NCBI RefSeq assembly: GCF_014898055.3
Contig: NW_023605305.1
Location: 114,920,734-114,984,733 of the forward strand
Source of the DNA: Talpa occidentalis
Lineage: Eukaryota; Chordata; Mammalia; Eulipotyphla; Talpidae
Reading direction: 5' to 3'
Length of the DNA stretch: 64,000 bases
Numbering within the stretch: position 1 is the stretch's first letter; every line of letters starts with the position of its first letter. A model generated the notes under the pieces. That model ran no database searches and was not told the DNA's origin. It saw only the letters and a program-made list of their open reading frames with translations. This document shows positions 50,051 through 61,839 of the stretch, in pieces. The translations under genes and the position numbers were made by a program.

Positions 50051-53000
50051 TTACTGAGGGAGAGGGCCTCGAAGTGGGCCACGAGGGGGAACTGGAGGCC
50101 GGGGGGTGGGCCTGGGTGGAGGAAGGGGCCCACGCTGGTAGCCGTAGGGCGGGGGCCTCGGGGGCCCGGTGTATCCATGAGGTGGCATCAGGGGAGGAGG
50201 GCCGCGCATGCCGTGTGGAGGCATAGGACCTGGGTGACCTGCAGGAAGAGAAAGAAAAGCTGGTGAAAGCCAGAACAGGCAACAGCTGATGTTGGAGAAT
50301 GTCAAGAGAAGGCTGACAGGGGTAGAGAGAAGAACATCAAGCAGAAGAAAGCAAGTGCAGGGACAAAAGGTAAGACGAGGAAGCTGTAAGAATACGCTCT
50401 AAAAAGCTGAGGGAGGTGGCGAGAGCCTACTCACCCATGGGAGATCCAAATGGGGGGCCTCGGGGAGGCATGCCCATTGGAGGAGGTCCAGGATGAGGCA
50501 TTCCAGGTGGTGGTCGGGGTGGTGGCTGCCCCCCAGAGCCGGGGGGCCCAGCATGCGGGTGTCCTAAGCCATGAGGCCCATGATGAGCCAGCTGCATCTG
50601 AGACATCCCTACAGGAACAAAGCAGACAATGAGAAAGGAGACCAAGGATGACAGAGAAAAGGGCAAAATTAATGGAGAAAGTTACATCAGCATAAGTACA
50701 GAATGTAAGTCTGGCACAAAGCACCCTATCCTTGACCCTACTCCAATGGTACAAACCAACCCAGTACCCACTCAACTCCTCACCCACTTCACTCACTGTT
50801 TCTACAACCCAAGCACTGGAACAGGGCCGCAGGAGCACATTACCAGTGCAGTGATTACTCTAGTAAAATGATTTGGGAAGGTAGTGGCGATACTACCTGA
50901 GCAAAAATCCAATTCCAAAGGATAAGTAAGAACTTTTCAGGTGGACAAGAGAGCAGGCAGGAAAGATTAACACATGAGAATCGCAGGTATGCCCAACACC
51001 ACAGTATGTTCAAGAAGACCAGCAACTCAGCAATCAGGAGCAGCCCCGGGAGCTGCCCTCGCTAGGGCGGGTCAGACCATGAAAAGCCTAGAACACTACC
51101 TAACAGGTTTTACTCTGTAGGTAGAAGACAGCAAGAGAAGAATGTTAAGCAAAAACATTTGTGTTTTTAAAAAACAACTGAGGAGTGGACTGAAGATAGA
51201 GGACACTGGAATCAAGGTGTCAGGAAGTCACTACAGTGAACTCAATTTCAAATAACGAGGATAAGAAGGGAGGGCCTGACCCGGGCACAGGCGGGAGGGG
51301 TTCCTGCCAGACTTTAGTAAGATCAGGATCCAGAGCAGAGGGAGCGCCTTTCCCCAGCAAAGAACACCGACCTGGGTGGGGCATTCCGCCCGGCGGGAAT
51401 GGATGCGGATGTGAATGTCCATGTCCAGGATGTCCAGCTCCTGGGGTTCCTGCGGATGGGGGGCCATGGCCGCCAGCCCCAGGAGGCATAGGTGGCGGCG
51501 GCATGGCCGGGGGTATCCCAGGTGGAAGGGCTCCAGGAGGCGGCACTGGGGGTGGGAAGGAGCCAGGAGGAGGCATGCCTGCAGCGGAAACAAAAGAGTC
51601 AACGACGGTGAAGAGAGACTATCTCTAGAGTCTGTTCCACTCTGGCTTGTCCAGAAGTACGAGCCCTTTCTCTTTTCTCTCAAAAGTCAGAAGCAACGTT
51701 AGGCATCAACCTTAGATCTCCTGGAGAAACCCAATTTTATTCCCTACTACAATCTTCACCACACCAACCACTAACGTAACACCCCCTTACCAGGTTTTCT
51801 TTCTCCTTCCTACTATTTCTACCCATCCCAAGACAAATTTGGAACCAACAATTTTACCTGGTGGAGGAAGGCCAGACCCCAGTGAGGACACCACAGGATT
51901 AGGAGCAGAGGGTGGAGGCGGAGCATCTGCAAACAGCTGATGCGGGCGGTCAGCCTGGGAGAGTGGGTTCTGGGCTGCCAGAAGTCGCTCAGCCGCTGAG
52001 CCATGGCGCTCACCCTTGGAGTCCTTCTTGAATGCGTAGGACACAGTGATCGGGCGGTTACAGAGGTACTGCCCGTTCATGGCCTCAATCGCCGCATCCG
52101 AAGCATCAAATGAAGCAAAATTAATAAAGGCATAACCTTTGGAGTTGCCTGTGTCAGGGTCCCGCATAATCTTTGGGGTTTGTAAGATGACCCCAAACGC
52201 GCTGAAAGTATCGTAAAGCAGCTTCTCATCAATCTCCGGGTCCAGGTTCCCAATGAAAATGTTGGCCCCCACATCCAGGTTTTTGTTGTGAGCTGATGCC
52301 TTATTCACCCGAATTGGCTTCCCATAGAGTTTGATCATGTTCATGATCTTAATGGCATAGTCAGCATCTTCCTCACTCAAGAACTCCACGAAACCATAGC
52401 CTGGGGAAGCAGAAGGGCAGAAGGTGACTTAAGTGACATCATTCAAAACGGGGCAAACAAAAATCACTTCAGTTGAAAATGATTCCAGAAACAAACTGAG
52501 CTAAGCTTAAAACAAATCTCCAAGCTGCTCTTTCCCAAACAGTTGTGAATACTGCCCCCACCCTCACCCAGCAGTCTGTTCCCTCAACACATCAAGACCC
52601 CCTCCTGCCATCGACTCACCTTGGTGCTGACCAGTGACCCTGTCCTTCGGCATGTGGGTGTTGACCACCGGCCCCGCCTGGAGAAACAGCTCCCACAGCA
52701 GGGGCTCGCTGACCTTCTCATCCAGGCCCCCTACATACACAGTGGCATCTGGGGGGTGGGAGCGGAGGTTAGGGCAGAGGAGAGCACGACGGGAGGGTCA
52801 CAGGAACACGAGGATGGAACCCAGGCGGAAGAGTTGGGGAAGAAACAGAAAAATGGGGGTGGGGGGAAAGGTTAGATTTAAGCCCTGAAGCTCCCTCCTT
52901 CCCGCAACTAGCGGGTCCCCTGGGGTCTGATTTAGAGCTCCGCCGCAAGTCCTGCCCTTGGGAGGGTTCTGGGTGGGGGTGGGGGGAAGGCGGCGGGGAT

Positions 53001-53212
53001 GGGGCACAAAACATCACGCACAGGCCTCGGCCCGCGGCCGGCCACCCCGCCCCCAGCAGGCACCGGGCCGCCCCGCTTCCTCGGAGACCCGGCCCCCGCC
53101 CCGGCGGAAGCACCGCTGGCTCTAGTCGGGGCCTCCCCGCCTCCCCGAGCCCATTACGGGCTCGCTTCCTTCAGTTACCCTGGTTCCTCTCCGAGATGGG
53201 CCCGGCAGCCAT
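50051..53212 (-). CDS. SF3B4: Splicing factor 3B subunit 4 (SAP49)
   Basis: Six coding exons: 53179-53212, 52620-52748, 51858-52400, 51372-51578, 50435-50608 and 50051-50238. The sum is 1275 bases, 424 residues, the human length. Residues 13-91 form RRM1 ([10 protein letters not shown] is split across exons 1-2) and residues 100-179 form RRM2 with RNP motifs IFIGNL and KGYAFINF. The remaining half is Pro/Gly/His-rich (repeated [16 protein letters not shown]). The protein is part of the SF3b complex of U2 snRNP; it contacts pre-mRNA near the branch site and binds SF3B2. It acts in the nucleus. Human haploinsufficiency causes Nager syndrome (established). All junctions are GT/AG with consistent phase and nothing is broken. 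Confidence 0.98.
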
Positions 53213-53229
53213 GGCGAAACCGCTCCCGC

Positions 53230-53460
53230 CGTCTCCTGGCAGCGATCCCGCCCCTGACCTCACGGCTTCCACTTCCGGGGCGAGGGCGGGCCGCGGTGGG
53301 GGCGGGACCGGAAGGGGCCGCGGCCATTTTAGGAGCCCTCGTCCCCTGACGCGGTGGAGAGGGCGGTTGCGTCGCGGGTCGCCGCGGGCCCTCCTAAGTC
53401 GGGGCTGGACGCGGCCGGGCTCCCAGAAATGTGAATGCGGGAGCTACAGGAACAAGACTT
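53230..53460 (-). promoter_or_regulatory. SF3B4: SF3B4 promoter (CpG island)
   Basis: Upstream of the ATG lie ETS-type sites ACTTCCGG (53271-53278) and ACCGGAAG (53307-53314), and a YY1-type GGCCATTTT at 53322-53330, in CpG-rich DNA without a TATA box, as usual for housekeeping genes. Confidence 0.6.
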
Positions 53461-54030
53461 GACTTTTCTATGTTTCAGAGTGGGAGGCTGAGGAACCCCC
53501 AAGCCCGCGGCCTGGTGCCCTTGAGGAGGCCTTGCGCCACTCGGCGCGCGACCTGTGGCTGAGGCGGCCTAACCACCGCCCTTCTCCCCCTCCCCCCGGC
53601 CTGGGGCTGGTACTTTGCCTCCCCTCGGGGAGGGGGTGCGGACTGTCTAAGGTGGAGTGACGGCCGAGCCTGCCAGCAAGAGGAGGGAGAGGTCGAGTGT
53701 GGCCAGGACTGAGGGGCTGCGCCCGGAGACCCCAGTCTCGGTCTCCGTATCGCCCCCGGCCCGGGACAGCGCCCTGCGGGGCCCCAAGTAAATTGACCGA
53801 GGCAGAACTAAGACGCCCACGGGGCCCCCACTTCAGAGCTGGGGTAAACCGGCCGTCGGCCCCCAAGTGGGAGGCTCAAGAAAGGGAAGCGTCTCCTGGG
53901 TTACACGGATTCTGGGGGCCGCACCCACCCCTCATGTCCTACGGCGGCACAGCGGGCGCCTTCCCTGCGCCCCGTTCCCCACAGCCCCGACCCAGGGTCT
54001 TTGATTCAGGCACAAGGAGCAGTGTCAGCC
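53461..54030. other. GC-rich spacer between SF3B4 promoter and MTMR11 3' end
   Basis: CpG-rich part of the SF3B4 island. No gene supported; the open frame at 53697-54272 is compositional. Confidence 0.5.
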
Positions 54031-54034
54031 GTGT

Positions 54035-54501
54035 CCATAAATACTGTGCTTTAATGAGCTCCTTAAATAGAAATGTCTACAAAAACACACTACTAGATGG
54101 TGTCCCGCGCCCACGGGAAAGAGAAACTGGGTTGAAGCCGCAGCAGGGGGTGGTGAGAAGGTGCGCGGGCCCCAAACGCCACTTGGGGCCGACTGGCAAG
54201 AGGACAGCGGCCAGCGGCTCTCTAGAGGGGCCAAACTGTCCTGGGGCAGTCGCACTGTGTTGTTTTTGTTAGTTTTCATTTTATGATTCTTCCAATCCCA
54301 AGAAAATTATGTGAGAGAGAGAGCGATCAGACGGGACAAGACTTGGAGGTTTTCACCACCTGACTCTGCAAAGCCAAGTCAGTAAGTTTGAGGACCAGAG
54401 TGTGACATCTGAGGCATCAAGACCTCATGAAAACCAAAGGCTGCCACAACCTTCCCTTACCCCAGACTGCCCTCTGCCTGCCCAGGGGAAAGTCAGCAAG
54501 T
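54035..54501 (-). other. MTMR11: MTMR11 3' UTR (approximate end)
   Basis: From the stop at 54502 down to an ATTAAA signal on the minus strand at about 54055-54050. Confidence 0.5.
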
Positions 54502-57500
54502 TCAATAGGACTGGGAGAGGATGGTGTTGGGGTCTCTTCTCTTGGAGGAATCCTCAGGAGATATTCTTGGCGTCCATCTCCTTAATAGCTCCTGAAGGTG
54601 GGACAGCTCATCCTGGAGGCCAGAGACTGTGGGGGCTGAGAGGCCCATCTGGGGAGGTGGTGAAGAGGCAGAAGCCGGTATTGTTGCAGCCCTGGCTCTG
54701 CTGCTAGCATCTGCCTGCTGCTCCTCGCATTTAAGTTATCTTGCCCAACTCTGCCTTCCATTCGACTAGATGTAACTCTACTTTCTTCATTAGGCTTGGA
54801 ACTAGGCCTTAGGGCTGAGTAAAACTGGCTTAGGGAAACTTGTAAAATGTGCGCATGAGGAGGAAGACTAATAAACAGATGAAGGGGGACAAAAAAGTTG
54901 CCCTTATGCCCTCCTAGGGTTTCTGTCTTCCTGGGAACAGTCAGGACTGTGAGAGGTGTAAGCCTCAAGTGTTCCTCTTTCCTGACTCCCAAAACCTAGC
55001 CACTTGGACACCAGAAATAGTGCTTCCCAATCCCCCCAACTCCTTGCCTTCCTAGCTCCTGGAAACAGCTGGTTTCTCCTAGAACATCTGGTTCAGCAGG
55101 GAAGCCCTTCTCCCGCTCCTTATCCCCTTCTTACCTGGGCCTCCGGCCGTCCCCTCAGGTAGCAGCGTCTCCAGAACCTGATCTGTGGTCCCAGATAGCC
55201 AGGTAGCAGCAGCCCCGTGGGTAAAGGGCAAGCACCCCAATGTGAGGGGAGCCCCCACTCCTGGTCAGCCAGGCTTTCAGAGGAGATAGCAGGCCGAGGG
55301 AGCCAACGAGAAGAGACTGCCATCAAGGAGGGACTGTCCCGCCAGGGGCAGAGCTGATTCAGCGGAGTCAGGACCCCTCTAGAGAAGAGCCACATGGAAC
55401 TGGGAGGCCCAGGAACCATGAAACTTGGCTGAAGAGGAAAGGGAAATCAAATGACCCTCTAGTCACCAGAGGATCCCAGTTTCCCCAAAGTAGGTCAGGA
55501 AGAAACGTCCAGCTGCCACCCAGCCACTGTATTAAAATCACACTACAAACCACCCCGAGAACACTTTACTCCTCTCAGTAGGCTTCAAACTGGCCTTGGA
55601 GTGGAGTAAAACTGGATTAGGGAAATTTGTGGAATGTGTGCATGAGCCAAGAAGACTAGTAAACCTGGGGAGGACAAAAAGGATGCTCTCGTGCTACCTA
55701 GAAGGACCCCCATCTCCTGGGGACGGTCATGGACTGTGAGTGAAAGCTGTAGAGGAACCGCAGGGGTAGCTTTCCCTGGGAAGTTCAGACACTATGTTGT
55801 TCCACCTCACCCCTCTAAAAGGATGAGCCTGTGAGGAAGTCAGGGGAATCTGGGAAGTTTAGACACCTCACCTGCTGTCTTGGGAGCCAGGAATCTGGGT
55901 GGTGTTCCGGGTCATAGCCAGGATTACGGAACTGTAAAATCTGTTCATTGCTGTAGCGCAATTCCCAGTCCCAGACAGATGGCTGCAGGTTAATCGAGTT
56001 CCCAGGTGGGAGCTGGGAGTACCCTGGGGTGTAGACTTGTGTGTAAGATTTGAACTAGACAACAGAAACAAGACAAAGAATGGTTAAGCAAACAAAAATA
56101 CATAGTTCTCCCAAGACTAGAGAGAAATCATGAGTCTCCCCTCTTACGCCTGGAATCAGATACAGCGTGAAAGTACAGTCCTGAGATTACACACCAACCA
56201 CCCCCTCTCGCACCCACAGGCCTCACTTTTCATAATTCTAGAGCAAACTTCCAAGAAAATGTCTCAGTGGGGGGGAAAAAAAGGCCAAGTCAAAAATGAA
56301 AGTCACTGACCTGTGCACTTTGCTTTCCACGCTCCCAGGGAGTATCTCTCAAGAATGTAAGGGTATCGGGAACCCTGACACTATCGTGAAGCGCAAGTAG
56401 GAAAAACTCAGAGAATTCAAACTCAGCTGGAAACTGCTGGAGGAGCTGCCAGGCACAATCAAGGAAAAGGAGAAACACTGGGGCCTGGGAATAGGGAAAT
56501 TAAGAGGTTGAAAGGGATTGTGAGAATCTGAGGGGAACAAAATGATGGGGGATGAGGGACAGAAGGAACAGGAGCCGTTAAGGAGAACAGGGAGGGCATC
56601 TCTGGTGGCGCAAGGGGTTAAGATGCAACCTATGGGGCTATTCGCAGCCACTGCAGCACGAGTTCAATCCCTGGCCAGGGAGCTACCCACATGGTACAGC
56701 AGACCTCTCCTGACTCGCCCGCTGCTCCCCTCAGCAGTGTATTTCAGTCAGTCTGCCTGTTCTGTTCCCCACTCTGTCTCTGGTGAATCCTCTCACCTCC
56801 CACACCTCTGGCCTGTACCCCAGTTCTTATATGCATAAATACATCTTTTTTGAAAAAAAGGGGGGACAGGGAGTAGAAATCTGATGAGGGGAGTAGAGGT
56901 TGTGGCACCTTGCTCATCTGGGTCTCCCCTTTAAGCTCAGCCTAACCTCGGGACTCTTCTGACCTGGTCCCCCCCCCAAAGGACTATACTATATAATTGT
57001 GTCACCCCCTTACTATTGTAACATCCCCCAATACGCTCCCAAATGTTCTCACCTCTTCAGTGGCTCCAGCTCCCCCAAGTCGGGTCAGGAAGGGATGTCC
57101 AGCTGCTACCCACTCTCGCTGCACTAGTGACTGGAAGCCGAGCAGTGTTCGAGCTTCAGGGACTGAAAGCAGCTGGACGAGTGAAGAGAGGAGGCCATTG
57201 AAATCACGATCACCGCGCTCTGGGTGATAAAGAGGGAGAAGGGACAAAGAAGGAGGGGCCAAGAAACTAGGGCAGAAGAGAAGGGGGAAAGGAAACATGG
57301 CAAGAAGTGAGAGGCACAGAGGAGGAGTTTGGGGTAGGTAGGATCGAGAGGACACATAGAAGTGAAGAGAAAACAAAGACCTTGAATGATTCACTTCACA
57401 GACTCCTGGATAGACACCCCCGGCGCCACATATAGGAGGCAAACTAGTTCCCACACTGCCCTCCCACCCCAAGCCCAGCCCCGTCCATCATGGAAGAACA

Positions 57501-60500
57501 GGAAGAGAGCGCTGAGAACCCTCTCATGGACAACAGGTGTGGTGGGGAAGCAGAGGTGGCACCAAAGGACAAGTTAGAGTTTGTGGGTTGTTCCTAGTGA
57601 CAGAAGAGGGGTTGCTGGCACTAGAAGGGGACAAGGAAGCCTTATAGTTCTTCCGGACAGAATCCAGTCAGGTGGGCAAAAAGGCAAGGTACGGAGTAGG
57701 CTGACCCACGGAACTCACCTTGAAGTACTACAGAGCGAACCCTGGATGTCACTAAAACTGAAATGTCACTGGCCTTTCGGAGACAAGACCTGGGGAGGCA
57801 GGTGAGGAGGGAAGAATGACACGCCCGAAGGGAGAAGGGCTGCATCATGGACAGGCTCCACGATCCTGCCCCTTCTTCCAAGGAGTGACAACTCTTGGGA
57901 AACCAGGAACAGGAATCCGTGGAAGGCCGTCGAGTCCAAGTCAACAGGAGGCTGGGAGGGCTGAATGATAACTTGTGACTAGAAGAAGGGAGTACCTGAC
58001 GTAGTCCAGCCACCGTGTTCCTTCCAGCGCTGAGAACCATTTATCCTCAGGTACAGATGAGTCTGCAGAGTGAGGAGAGCGGGGGGTCAGGAGGGCAAGA
58101 GAGCAGGAGAACTCAGGATCCAGGTCTACAGCCTGAAGGGTTAAGAATAAGTTGGGTAGCGGCTGCCTCAGACTGGGCTTAGGAATGAGAAGCAGCTGTG
58201 AAGAGCAGTAAGTTTTCTACAATTACATTGTGAGAGCTGTACAACATCGTAGACAGAACATCCACAGACGCGTACACGTCAGATGGGTAAAGGGTGGGTT
58301 TTACGCTACGTAAGTTGTATCTCAAAGCTGCTGAAGAAAGAGCACGCTGGGGCAGGAAGGAGTCAGTCTGCAGGAGACGCCTCACCTAAGGGTCCCTCAC
58401 CTGCTCAGGCAAGAGTAAAGCAGGTTGGATGGGCGGGGGTGGGGAGGGCTAAGTTATTCTCACCCGGCAGGCAGAGGGCCCTCAGCCTCAAGTGGGCCAG
58501 ATGGACATCTGCGAGACTGGGCAGCTCGTCCATGGTTTCTACCAGGACAACATCTGAATGCCCGGCCTGGAGCATGGACTCCACTGCTCTGGAGGGAGGG
58601 AGGCGGGAAGTCAGGGGAGGAGTCTGCCCCACCTTCTTCGCCTCGATTTTTCTCAGCCACCTCCCCTCACCTGACGTCCTCCTTGTTAGGGTCACTGGCT
58701 GTGTAGAAGCCACCACAGCGGAGAAGATCACTGCCTCCCGGGTGATGCCAGGACAGGCGCTGGGGCAGTGAGGAGAGGGTCACCGTGAGAAACTCTTCAT
58801 CCCATCCAGCCCCCACGCTGACCTCACAGGGTCCCCTCCCTTCACAGTGACCCCTGACCTCCCATGACCCTCACACTGACCGGTCCACGGCCCTGGTGGA
58901 AGTGGCCAAACGCTCTCCTGACCTCACTGTCCAGAGTTCGCTTGGGCACCCAGAAGTAACGAGAGAGGCTGTGAAAAGGAGAGTCGGTTCACAGCCTGGC
59001 CAGGTGACCTTGCCCTGCTGTTACAAGCTGTTAGGAGGGGGCCATTCAGGGGATCGCAGGGCTAGAGGCCCAGGAGGTAAGGGGATGGCCCTCTGGGCGT
59101 CCAAGGAAGCTGGAGTTTGAGGGAACCTTTTAAAGGGTGAGAACCATGTGGGGAGACAGGGATGGTAGCAGAGGCTAGGTGGGCGGGGGTTACCTGGTGG
59201 CTACGTCGAACCTCTCATTGATGGTGCAAACCCTCCAGCCCCTGGCCCCCTGCTTTTTTCGCTCCGCCTCCCAGTCTTCTGATGTCTCCAAGAGGGGGAC
59301 AGGTGGTTTTCCAGAACCAGAACTCTGGCCTAGGGAAGCAGTGGACACAGAGAAGGAACCACAGCTCTGCTTAGTTCTTTTGTCTTTACCCGGCCTCCTT
59401 CGGACGCCTCACCCTTTCCTTGCCCTAACACGGCCTCACTCACCGGCCTTGCTCAGGGCTACCCCTGTGAACTGCTGGCCTTGGCTGCTCTGAGCTCTGG
59501 CTTGCGCGATGGCCATGGTCACCTGTGGAGGGAAGGACACCCCTCAGACTGAAGAAGCGGGAGGAACTGGGGCCCGCATGTTACTGCATTGTCTTTGTCA
59601 CCAACAGAGAACAGCAAAGACAGCCTCCATAGGTCGTAGGGGCTGGGGGCAGGAGGACACATCTAGAAACACAGGAATTTAACGCTGGGAAGCATCTTAG
59701 GAATAATCTCATCCAACTCTCTGTTTTTCAAAGGAGAAGCTGGCCCACCGACATGCTCCTGATAGGGGCGCAGCGGGGCTAAAACTCAGGCCCCTTAGTC
59801 TCATTAACTATCACCTTCCCCAGCCTTGGGCCTGTCCTTGAGGAAAGCAGCAGAGAGAATGAAGAGAGGGCTGGGGGGAGGGGGGTAGGAGAGCAGTGGG
59901 AATTGCCAAGGAAAGGATCACAAGGTTCAAAGGGGAGGAAGGGCCCTTGGGTTGGGGCTCTCTTACCTGAAAGGCCTGAGGCCCCAGCCCTCCGGCCTCA
60001 AACCCAACTCTGAGTAATCGGAAGTCTCGGCCATGAATCAGAATCTCCTCGGGGACAAATTTAAGCAGGGATCCTGGGCGGAGGAGCTGGACGCGGGACA
60101 GGCCACTCACTGAAGTCAAGAGTTAGGAAAGCAGTGTAGCCACAGGTCAGGCTCTGACCCACTCCGTCCCCTGGGTCCTCTGAGAACAAGGGGAAGACCA
60201 GGAGGGGTTCCCACACCTTCACCAAACCCCCACACTTACCAGCTTCTAATTGCGCGATGTTGACCAGGGCAAAATCATATTCACTGCTCAGGGGGGTGTC
60301 CTGGGGAAGCACATGACTGATGCTAGAGGCTTCTGGAGTCTCAGCCACTACCCCCCTAGAGGGAGTCCCTGGTGACAATTCCTGGAACATTCTAAAGACA
60401 GCCCTCAGGTGCAACCGTTTCACTCCCTGTAATGTCTGTCTAACTAAATCCTTCTAGATGCCCCTACCATTCCCCACCAGGCGTCCTTTCCATCACCCGA

Positions 60501-61558
60501 ACCAGCTCACCTGGCTCCGCTGCCATCCGCGGGGCTGGAAGGTGACCCTCAAGTTGGTGCAGACCAGGGTTCCAGGCAATTCAGGTTCCAGCCCCTTCCT
60601 CACCCCTGGGGCCCATGCTAAGATCTTCTCCCCTGCGGGAGGAAGGAAAGCAGGTTCTGTCTGTTTCCACGCAGTCCACTGTGTTATCCACCTGCGGGTT
60701 AGCTCAGCCCTCTGGGACAGGAGGTTCTAAACAGGAAAGATCAAGATCCTCTCCCAGCGCCACTGGAATGAATGTTTAGGAGGAGAGAATCTGTATTATT
60801 TCCTCTAGCGCCTCAGCAAGTGCCGGCGCATAGTAGGCACGCAGATGCTTCTTGAGTTAGTAAATGAGAACGGGGTAACAGGATCAAGAAAACAGGCCCC
60901 AAGACCCCAGCCTGGACAGAGACCAGACATGGGTGGCAGCACTTTGAGTCAGGAGAGGACGCGGGTGCCTTTGGGGAGGGAGAAGGAGAGCTGAATGGGA
61001 TAAAGTTTGGAGGCGTCTGGCGATCAGAGTATTGGAGAGGTGTCATTACCTGGAAGGCGACCAGACGCCAGGGCATTGCCAGGCTGACGACTCCTGGGCT
61101 CTGGCATCCCACTCCCCTGGGCAGACTTTGGTCCAGAGAGCTGAGAAGGGCACAGGGTTAAGCCCCAGGTCACTCCAGCCCCGGGGCCTGGGATGACCTA
61201 GCGCCCAACCGCCTGTGGGGGCTGCGCTCAGCCTCTCAGGGAAACTGAGATCAGCTCTGTGGGCAGCTCCGAGGCCGCTTGGCAGCCGTTGAAGGGAGGG
61301 GCTGGTTAATGGATAATGAGGCAACGAACTTGAGACTGAGACGGACTGGCCCGGCTCTCAACCCCTGGATTTGGGACACACCCTCCACCTCCTCCAGACC
61401 CTTTTCTCCTCTTCTACAGCCACATCTTCCCCATCCGCCCCCTCTTGCCCACAGCGCCCCTCCCCACCAAACCCGAGTTCCCACTCCTTACCCCCATCTC
61501 TGGCTCCTCCTTCTGGGGGGCGATGTTGAAACTCTGGCCCCGGCCCCCCACCACATTT
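54502..61558 (-). CDS. MTMR11: Myotubularin-related protein 11 (pseudophosphatase)
   Basis: Coding exons: exon 1 ending at 61492, then 61050-61140, 60511-60632, 60240-60300, 59967-60109, 59444-59522, 59194-59329, 58881-58968, 58671-58759, 58464-58588, 57996-58062, 57719-57789, 57053-57219, 56311-56484, 55872-56054, 55135-55428 and 54502-54648. All introns are GT/AG and exons 2-17 sum to 2037 bases in one frame (678 residues plus stop). The N-terminal PH-GRAM domain (exons 3-6) precedes an inactive myotubularin phosphatase domain; the usual HCSDGWDRT loop is VLQERGDRD here, so the catalytic Cys is absent, as in the MTMR10/11/12 group. The protein ends TILSQSY, as in the shorter rodent form rather than the human tail. 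The usual start (MWWGG...) at 61556 is one base out of frame with the rest because of a shorter G run; the true start may differ. Confidence 0.93.
54771..54960. repeat. Intronic duplicate block, copy 1 (MTMR11 intron 16)
   Basis: Collinear with 55548-55745: GAGTAAAACTGGCTTAGGGA, GTGCGCATGAG, GAAGACTAATAAAC, GGACAAAAAAG and a CAGGACTGTGAG ending occur in the same order. Confidence 0.85.
55463..55530 (-). pseudogene. Relic copy of MTMR11 exon 13 in intron 15
   Basis: On the minus strand GGTGGCAGCTGGACGTTTCT TCCTGACCTACTTTGGGG is clearly related to exon 13 (57058-57118), GGTAGCAGCTGGACATCCCT TCCTGACCCGACTTGGGG. Substitutions shift the encoded peptide and no splice context is preserved. Confidence 0.75.
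55548..55745. repeat. Intronic duplicate block, copy 2 (MTMR11 intron 15)
   Basis: Partner of 54771-54960, with GAGTAAAACTGGATTAGGGA, GTGTGCATGAG, GAAGACTAGTAAAC, GGACAAAAAGG and CATGGACTGTGAG. Confidence 0.85.
56593..56858 (+). repeat. tRNA-derived SINE in MTMR11 intron
   Basis: GGGCATCTCTGGTGGCGCAA GGGGTTAAGATG head, antisense to the gene, with the usual 3' part and an ATAAATACATC tail. Confidence 0.9.
58180..58345 (+). repeat. L1 3' UTR relic in MTMR11 intron
   Basis: Shows the L1 end pattern: GAGAGCTGTACAACATCGTA, GGTAAAGGGTGGGTTTTACG and AAGTTGTATCTCAAAGCTG. Confidence 0.65.
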
Positions 61559-61839
61559 CTCTGGCTCCATCCGGGGACAGAGCAGCTGAGGGCAGGAAAC
61601 CCCAAGGATGCTCGGGCCTCCGGGCAGAGGCTGAATCCGGTCGCCGAGGAGAGGGAGGTCACAGAGAGGGAGGGGAGGGCATGGGGGAAGGAGCGGTTGA
61701 GGTGCACGAAGCACAGTTTGGGGTCTCTTGAAAGGTGTGTCCAGCTCGCGAGAGGAGGCTCCACGGAAACTTCAGCCGCCCCAGGAGAGGGCGGGGGAGG
61801 CCCAGCCCCTTAAAGGAGAAGCCGCGCAATTTAGGGGAA

